Assembly (NCBI GenBank): GCA_951230915.1
Contig: OX579633.1
Coordinates: 26,818,574 to 26,882,573 of the forward strand
Direction: 5' to 3'
Origin: Antitrichia curtipendula
Lineage: Eukaryota; Streptophyta; Bryopsida; Hypnales; Leucodontaceae
DNA length: 64,000 nucleotides
Part shown: positions 57,491-64,000 of the stretch, one piece after another
Layout of the letters: each line of letters begins with the position of its first letter
How positions within the stretch are numbered: the stretch's first letter is position 1
Notes under the pieces: generated by a model
Database searches by the model: none
What the model was told of the DNA's origin: nothing
Seen by the model: the letters and a program-made list of their open reading frames with translations, nothing else
Program-made: the position numbers and the translations under genes

Positions 57491-58898
57491 TTAACCCGTA
57501 AATGCCCAAGGCTTCTAGGAATTTGTTCTAAATTGAACAAAAAGCCAACGTCATGATAAGTTGTATCAATTTTTTTTGAACTGTAACCATATAAATTTAA
57601 ACTAGAGAAGTTAGAGATCACATAGGAAAAAAAATACAACAATATCACTTATGGATTGAAAGATTATAGTATTTGATTATGGGTTGTTGCAAGAAACACT
57701 TTACGTTTTATGACCAAAACTGCGTTTTTTGGCCACAGGACTAGCAGTACTATGCAATACTACCATTACTATGTTTTAGTAGCACCCTGACAAATCTCAA
57801 CTGTTGATTCTAGGCGCCTGCTGATCTAACTGTTGATTTAATACTATGTTGTACTATGCAGTACTATAGACTACTACAAAGTACTATAGAAACCACTAGG
57901 AACAGAAAATAGCATAAAAGGGATATGTGGAGTTTTTCATTTTTAGTAATTCAAATTTTTTTTTTAAGAAGCCATAAAAAAAGCTATTTTTCTAGAAAAG
58001 AGTGCACTTGTATTGCACCAAAAAATTCATGAAGGAAATTTTTTCCCTCTTCGTAGCCTTTGTGCAAAGGAAGGTCACTTTGACATCATTTGTGCAATGG
58101 ACATGTTGCTATTTTCAAAAAAACTTCGGTCAAACCTTGTAATGTTAGTAGAATTCCTATATGTCCAATTTGTGGCCTTAAATTTGCAATTTTGGGTCAA
58201 AAATAGGACTAAAACCCCCCAAAATGCCCAAGGTAGACATCCAATTGGGGGCAGCTTAAAAATAGTAAACTAATTTTCAAAAAATTCAAAAAATCACAGA
58301 TTGTTTGAAACTTTTGTAGCTACCTTCACTCCAAATTTCACGCCCACCAAACAAAGTATGCAGAAGTTATGAGCCAAAAAATACCCGTCTAAGGGCAAGG
58401 GGACAAGAAATAGGACAAGTGTTTCTTGCAACTACCCTATGAGGGTGTTAAAATTGCAAAAGTGATTTGAAGCCTTTCAATCCTCTTTTCACATGTCAAA
58501 TCTAAAAATTTGGTCACAAAAAAAAGTGAGGATAAAGAGCATAACATGCATAACCTCAATCAATTTACAGTTTCTCAAAATCTACTCTACAATTTTTTTA
58601 ATGAATTTTCTAATGTGATTTTTTCTTCTGTATCTAGTGTATTTGAGGCTCATTTCCAAAAGACCTCAACACTATGGAAAGTCAAGCTTGCAATGGACAC
58701 CCTTACACAAAATCTTAAATAAAAATCATAATCAATCATTTTCAAAATCAGATTTTTGGTGCTAAAATCAGACTTCAAAAATAATTAAAATATGTATAAA
58801 TTATTAAAAATAAAAATTTAGTTAGGTTGACGACATAGTATTGACAACATAGTATTGACAACACCAAAATTTGGTGCATAGGACATTTAGGGGGTAAT
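57491..58898 (+). mobile_element. T1-e element split by an F-family element
   Basis: The left end TTAA-CCCGTAAATGCCCAAGG and the right end GGACATTTAGGGGG-TAA form an inverted repeat. Without the F element it is about 650 bp. The interior matches 18,922-19,611 (inverted) and 23,541-24,055. Confidence 0.6.
57681..58437. mobile_element. F-family element with empty-site support
   Basis: Left end GGGTTGTTGCAAGAAACACT, right end AGTGTTTCTTGCAACTACCC, about 20 bp with one mismatch; 757 bp. TAT flanks both sides, with a G extending it to TATG if the element starts one base later. The related T1-e copy near 19,340-19,365 reads straight through (as reverse complement GATCATGAGGGTG), which is the empty site. 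An 86-codon frame at 58,013-58,273 has no recognised domain. An internal zone (57,730-57,900) repeats AGTACTAT words. Confidence 0.75.
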
Positions 58899-59038
58899 GC
58901 TTTAACTCATGCTTGTTAATACCCATGATTAATATGCACTCACATTGTAACAAACTCTAAGTTACATCCAATAAATGTTGAAGTATTGGAAATTCATTGG
59001 GGAGAGAAAGTTTTCTTCATATTCTATCTAATAACTTG

Positions 59039-59993
59039 TTAACCCCTAAAGGACCAAACACCGTTTTTTGACAACATAGCGTTTTTGGGCAGCTCACCAC
59101 GAATGGAATTTTTATTTTTTTTCTTTGAAATTTTCACACAAGATGTGTCCGAGGAGTAGCTTTAGGGCCCAACAATTTTCATAACTTTTGACCACATGGT
59201 TAAAAAGTTATGGTATGATATGTAGTTTTCATTGTTCGGCGGGCAGCCCGGGCAGCAAAAAAAACTTCTTTAAAAATCATTTTCTAGAGAAATAAAAATT
59301 TGAAATTGGTTCTCTAGATTTATGTACACAAGGAAAGCTTTGAATCATTCCACTTTGATTTATGAGATGAAAGTTATGAGGAATTTTAGTTGTGGGTAGT
59401 TTGCGAGTAGTTATAGAATTTCTACTCTAAAATAAACTTTGAAGTCCTTTATTTAACTCAATTTGTAATATATTTGGAAAAAAATATAAACACAAGGTGT
59501 AGATTGTTTATTACAACATTACAATCGTTTGGATTGGCATTTTTCAATTCCATAATTAAATCCTTAACAATTTAGTGTTTTGAATCATTTTCTACTTCTT
59601 TCTACTTACTATTTTTTTCTTATATGTTGTACAATTCCAAATGATCTGAAATTTTTCAAGCATGTAGCTAACTTGCTTTGAAGAATGAATCCAAAGAGTT
59701 ACCACCATTTTGGACATTTTTTCATACAAATGTGACCATGTGAAGTGCAGCTGCCCGGTTTTTCGCAGGGACAAAAAAAGTTTTTTTGTCACTTCAAATG
59801 CTAATATCTTGCAATCTACACGGTGGAAATTTCTGAAATTTTTTCCACATCTTCTCAAACTAGTTTACTACAAGATCCTACGGTTACATGTGTCCAAAAA
59901 TGTTTTTTTTTCCAAAATTTGGTACTTGTACTAGAAATGGCAGTTTGGGAGCATTTTTTTGTGAAAACATAGTCAAAAACCTTTAGGGGTTAA
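59039..59993 (+). mobile_element. T1-b element, best-preserved copy
   Basis: TTAA-CCCCTAAAGGACCAAAC to ACCTTTAGGGG-TTAA; 947 bp excluding the TTAA flanks. The terminal 10 bp are perfect inverted repeats. Landmarks in order: AACATAGCGTTTTTGGGCAG, GGAGTAGCTTTAGGGCCCAA, GGCGGGCAGCCCGGGCAGC near 59,238, AAGTGCAGCTGCCCGGTTTT, CAAGATCCTACGGTTACATG, GTACTTGTACTAGAAATGGC. No frame long enough for a transposase is present. Confidence 0.9.
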
Positions 59994-60631
59994 GAAGTGT
60001 AGGATTCCAATTACCTTAGTTTGTGCATCATTGCTCATTCATGTCTTAAAATTTAACTATCTTTTTGGTAATATCAATTTTGATGGAGATGTAGGCTCAA
60101 TTAGTAACAGATTTGTATCCAACATTACATAATTACCATGAACTTAGACGTATCTCTAGCTACTAGATTAGCATAACCTGTAGTTGAATTATGTTCCTTC
60201 TACACTATTCACTGAATAGGGGTATTAAAGGGACCAAAAAATTAAAAGGACTTATTGTACAAAACTATATGTGTTTGAAACACGATGTACAGCCCCGGAC
60301 ACTTCAATAACTATTGATGTACAACAAAGGTAGATATAGATATTGATATAGTCATCAAAACTAGCATCCTAATGTTATATTTGATGTCCAAAAATTTGAC
60401 GTCCACTTTTTAGACGTCAAAAAAAACACGGGTTTCTTCTAGCGAGTGTGTAATGTTGATTAATTAGTATGGGTCCCCTTAAAACCCCTATTCAGTGTAG
60501 AAGGTTCTAGATTTTGTTGAAAATTGCCAAATGAGGAATAAAGATTTGTAATTTGAAATAATAACTCCAAGTTCAAAGATAAACTACTATTTGTGTGAAC
60601 AAAAGGAAAATGAAGAAAAATTGCCAAGCCA

Positions 60632-62029
60632 ACTTTTAGACTTTAAAAGAATGACAAGCAAGGCTTGTGTAACCTCAATATTTGAAGTGATTTTCTGAAA
60701 TTCTTTTTCGAGATAGAAAATTGCATTAGATTTTTTGGAATATAATTTTTTTTTCAAATCGGTTCCTAGGAGAAAAATTTACATCACAACAAGCTCAAAA
60801 TGGAAAAAGCTAGACACCAAAAAACATCCACAAACTTGAATTTTTTTATTTTTTTTCATAGATTATGTTTTTGTTTATATAGGAAGATTTGATTCATTCC
60901 ATTTTGATTAGTGATGTGAAAATTATAAAGCTTCTTGTTTTGCATTTAATCATAGAAACTTCTTGAGAAAATAACGTACTCCCTCCGTCTCCAAATGATC
61001 TTTTTCTTGACAAAATGTTTTTAATTAAGGCTAAAGATAACATTTTTTCAACCTATTTTACACTGTAAATAGAGTTTGGTGCACTCCTAGCATCCTAGAA
61101 GCTTTGAGTTTTGGAGCCCTTTTCAAAGTGCAATTGGGGAGTATTGAAAAATAGAAATTTTGAGCATTTTCAAGGAGTACCCAATTCTTAAGTGGTGGGC
61201 ACTTATTTCTTGAGTGTGAGGTTGTCATTTTGCAAGCAACTAGTATGAGCCCAAGGCCATGTGTAGACCTATGTTTTGCCTTCCAAAATTTCATCTCCTT
61301 CAATAGGGCAACACTCAAAGAGATGCAAAAAATAAACAATAACAATATTGACGACCTCTTTAGTCATTTCATTTGTCTTTTGATTGATGATTGCATCAAT
61401 GGAGAGAAAACTACTGCTCATAGTTCTTTTGTTGGTCCTGATAGCGAGTGAAAGCCAAATCTAACCAATTTGCAACGTCACAAAGTGCAACAAGAAGATC
61501 ATTTCAAGACAAAAGGAATATTGGATTCATTTCAAACTCAATATTTGAAATTAAAACAAACAAATCATAGGATTCAATATGTTTACTAGAGCAATCCCAT
61601 TGTTGGGATTAGTAAGTTTCAATTCCATCTTAGAGCTATTAATAGTTTAGTTTTTCCTTTAATGTCATACCGACTTCTTTAAAGAATGAAAATGAATTTT
61701 TTTTTTTACATATTTTTTTCAAGACTTTCAACTCAAATATTCAACATAATTTTCTTTAAAATCAAAATTTATAGAACAAAAACTTTAAGTTAATAAGATT
61801 AAAAGTCAAGGAACGTGCTAAAAATCCAACTTCACTTTGAATGCAAATATCTTGGAATCTACATAGTGAAAGTTTTTGAAATTTCTTCCCCATATTTTTA
61901 TACTAGTTTAGTGCAAGATTTTATATTTAGATATGCAAAAAAAAATTTATATTTTTTTGTTCTTTGCAATAGAAATGTCAATTTTTAGTGTTTTTTGATG
62001 AAAAAGGGCCTTGGGACTTTAAATGTTAA
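60632..62029 (-). mobile_element. T1-a element split by a Stowaway-type element
   Basis: The worn left end (near 60,632) continues into a-form blocks (TTTTCGAGATAGAAAATTG, CAAGCTCAAAATGG, TTTGATTAGTGATG), is interrupted at 60,977, and resumes with GGATTCATTTC, AGAGCAATCCCATTGTTGGG, AATATCTTGGAATCTACATA and a GGGCCTTGGGACTTTAAATG-TTAA end. About 858 bp without the insert. Confidence 0.7.
60979..61518. mobile_element. Stowaway-type (Tc1/Mariner) MITE, worn right end
   Basis: The left end CTCCCTCCGTCTCCAAATGA follows TA (60,977-60,978). The reverse complement of the right end, TTCCTTTTGTCTTGAAATGA, precedes TA (61,519-61,520). CTCCCTCCGT beside TA is the classical plant Stowaway signature. Further inverted similarity continues for about 10 bp (TCTTTTTCTTG / TCTTCTTGTTG). 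The 540-bp interior has no transposase. Confidence 0.75.
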
Positions 62030-64000
62030 TTGTCCTAAATTAATTAAAAATTACTTAACAATATTCTTTTAATAGTTCTTCAAACTTTGAACAAGAATTA
62101 GAGGTTTATATTGAAAGTTCATAGCCAAATATATTCACTTTATAAGGACACTGAGGATGTTTTGTATCCTTTGGATGGTCAACTAGGCTTGGTTTGTGTA
62201 TATTGAAGAATGGATGATTTTTATCTGATTTTTTGTGTGTAGATTTTTTGATGCTACATCTACATCATTCACTTCAAAAAGGTATTTTAGTTATTTATTG
62301 ATCTTATATGGGGTAATAAGGTAGTTAACCAAAAAAATGGTACACAATATAGTATACTTAAATATTTTGAAGTTTATTTCCTTAAAATTTGATTTTGACC
62401 TTCAAAATATTTTTTTGGAAAAAAAACTAATAAAATGAAGCTTCCAAAGTGAAGTTTCTACTCCACTTGGAAATTTTGAAAAAATCCTTAAATTGAGCAT
62501 TTCATTGAAGTTTGAAGTTGAGAATCTATAACCATGTTTTAAATATGAAGTGACATAGAACTTTTATTTCAACCGCAATTTTCTACACTATACTTCTATT
62601 CTAAAAATTTCAGATTTTTTAGCATGATTTGTATTTGATATGAATTTTCTTCATTCTTTCTTCAAATTTCATTTGAAATTTTCACAATAAATTTTGAAAA
62701 TTTTATGACCTGCATTAGAAATGTGATTTTATATTTGAAAAATAAAATCAACAAAATCAACCTCAAATTGGAGAAGAAATGGAAGATGCATGATGAGACT
62801 TTCAAGTTTGACTACACTATTATAGACTCTATCCTTTAGGGATTAACTTCCAAGACATGTTATTTTTGTTAAAAAATGATAAAATGATTTTTTTATTTCA
62901 TACATATATTTTTAATTATTTTCTCTTAAACTTGCTAAATTATTTAATATAAATGTAATAGATATCAAAGTGACTTTAGAGATTAAAATATGCATTGGAT
63001 TAAAATTGTAGGCCAAGAACCATTTCAATGCCACTTTTGGCAAGTTCTAAAAAATTCTTTTAGGAGACAAATTTAACTCATATGCAAGCTACTTAAACAA
63101 AATATACCAACTTTTTTAATCTATTGTATCCTCAAAATTATCAATTTATTTAAAAAAAAATTATGATTAGCACAATTTACTTAGAGATTTAGAAATCCTA
63201 CAAAAGTATAATAAAAATATCTTTATTTAGAAACAATTTTTTTGTGAAGACGTTGAAACAAAAATTAAAAACATCCAATTTCTGTCTCATTATCTCATTA
63301 GAGTCTTATAAAAAAATTACAACTTTCAAATACTTAGATTGCATTTTGGAGCTATTTTATTATTTATCAGGTTTTCAAAAATTGCATAAAATACTCCAAA
63401 AATACCTCATTAAAATATGATTTTTCAACTGTAGTGATTTGTATTGGTATATACACTCACTAGGAACAAATTAGAAAGAAGAAGGCACTGAAAAATTAAT
63501 CAGAATTAATTACTTTTTGGTGAACTAATGCAAAAATACATCTGAAAGCTAAAGGCATGCCACTTTTTTCAACACTTTACCTTGCTTACATCCACTCAAG
63601 AATTGATTTTGGGATAAATTCAAAGTCAAATCATAGGAGAATGGTGATTAAGACTAAGACCATAATTTTAAATGATAATAATCATTAATGCAATGATTTT
63701 TATAAATGAAAATGATTAAAAATTAGTTCATGAGTGTTTGAGCTAGAAATAATCTATTTGGAAGTTATTAGTTGATTTATATGTATTTTCAAATATAATT
63801 TTATCATTTGATATTCAACTTATGATTCAACATATTTTTTACTAAAACATTTATTTGCCTTCCTTGAAGCATGATTGATTTTACTCTTATAGATACAAAA
63901 TTGGCCAAAAATTGCCATTTCAAGAAATAAAAGATTGATAAAAATAAAAATAAATGAATTAACTCTTGTAGACTCTAGAGCATTTGTGCAAAGGGCAACT
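62030..64000. other. AT-rich right edge, T1-like end fragments
   Basis: No gene is recognised. CTATCCTTTAGGGA-TTAA at about 62,828-62,845 looks like a T1 right terminus without a clear partner. TTAA-CTCTTGTAGACTCTAGAGC at about 63,959 may be the left end of another copy that continues past the window. The rest is low-complexity AT-rich sequence. Confidence 0.4.

Noticed and set aside
13717..59993. CCCTAAA / TTTAGGG words resembling the plant telomere repeat
   Set aside because: Each occurs once at an element end as part of CCCCTAAAGG, never in tandem, so these are transposon termini and not interstitial telomere sequence.
1..64000. tRNA, rRNA or snRNA genes
   Set aside because: I looked for T-loop (GGTTCGAATCC-like), 5S and 18S/28S landmarks by eye on both strands and saw none that formed a complete gene; a covariance-model search would be decisive.

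Overview
This 64 kb window reads as repeat-dominated nuclear DNA from a land plant. It is strongly AT-rich, broken by a few GC-richer blocks. I see no intact gene. The plant assignment rests on a Stowaway-type terminus (CTCCCTCCGTCTCC flanked by TA), a PIF/Harbinger-type MITE (GAGCATCCCCACCCGG ends with TAA duplications) and a hAT transposase relic of the ZNF862-like kind found in many land plants. I cannot name the species; a non-flowering plant is possible, but that is a guess.

The dominant component is a family of non-autonomous inverted-repeat elements, called T1 here. T1 ends are TTAA-CCCCTAAAGG and CCTTTAGGGG-TTAA. About twenty copies or fragments are present, from about 4.4 kb to the right edge. 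Two main subfamilies (a and b), each about 930-950 bp when uninterrupted, share an interior strip but differ towards their ends; related forms c, d, e and f are shorter or more diverged. At one site (55,360-56,291) a T1-b copy lies inside an older T1-a copy, and uninterrupted T1-a copies show a single TTAA there, so TTAA looks like the target duplication. TTAA duplication with a C-rich terminus is the hallmark of piggyBac-type transposition, a superfamily generally regarded as missing from flowering plants. No piggyBac transposase is seen in the window.

Layout: 1-1.5 kb, AT-rich; 1.5-4.2 kb, GC-richer with possible unidentified exon remnants on the minus strand and a 23-bp minisatellite; 4.4-5.4 kb, T1-a; 5.4-10.7 kb, AT-rich with nothing recognised; 10.7-17 kb, clustered MITEs of several families, two of them carrying or abutting other elements; 17-25.7 kb, mostly T1 copies, including a head-to-tail c-b-e series sharing TTAA junctions; 25.9-29.7 kb, a GC-richer LTR-retrotransposon-like insertion splitting a T1-a copy, with tandem repeats and C-tracts at both junctions; 32.5-35.2 kb, a broken hAT transposase gene on the minus strand; 36.7-41.5 kb, nested MITEs and T1 copies including a 1.2 kb inverted-repeat element that carries a 577-bp foldback; 42-50 kb, further MITE families, a 297-bp hairpin and T1 copies; 50.6-62 kb, T1 copies, one with a double nest; 62-64 kb, AT-rich.

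The parts do not form a pathway. They record layered transposition: T1 copies act as landing sites for at least five other element types, and removing each insertion brings the T1 copy back to roughly 860-1,010 bp. Family letters (A, B, D, E, F, G, H, J, T1) are working names used only here. Boundaries of diverged copies are accurate to perhaps 10-50 bp.
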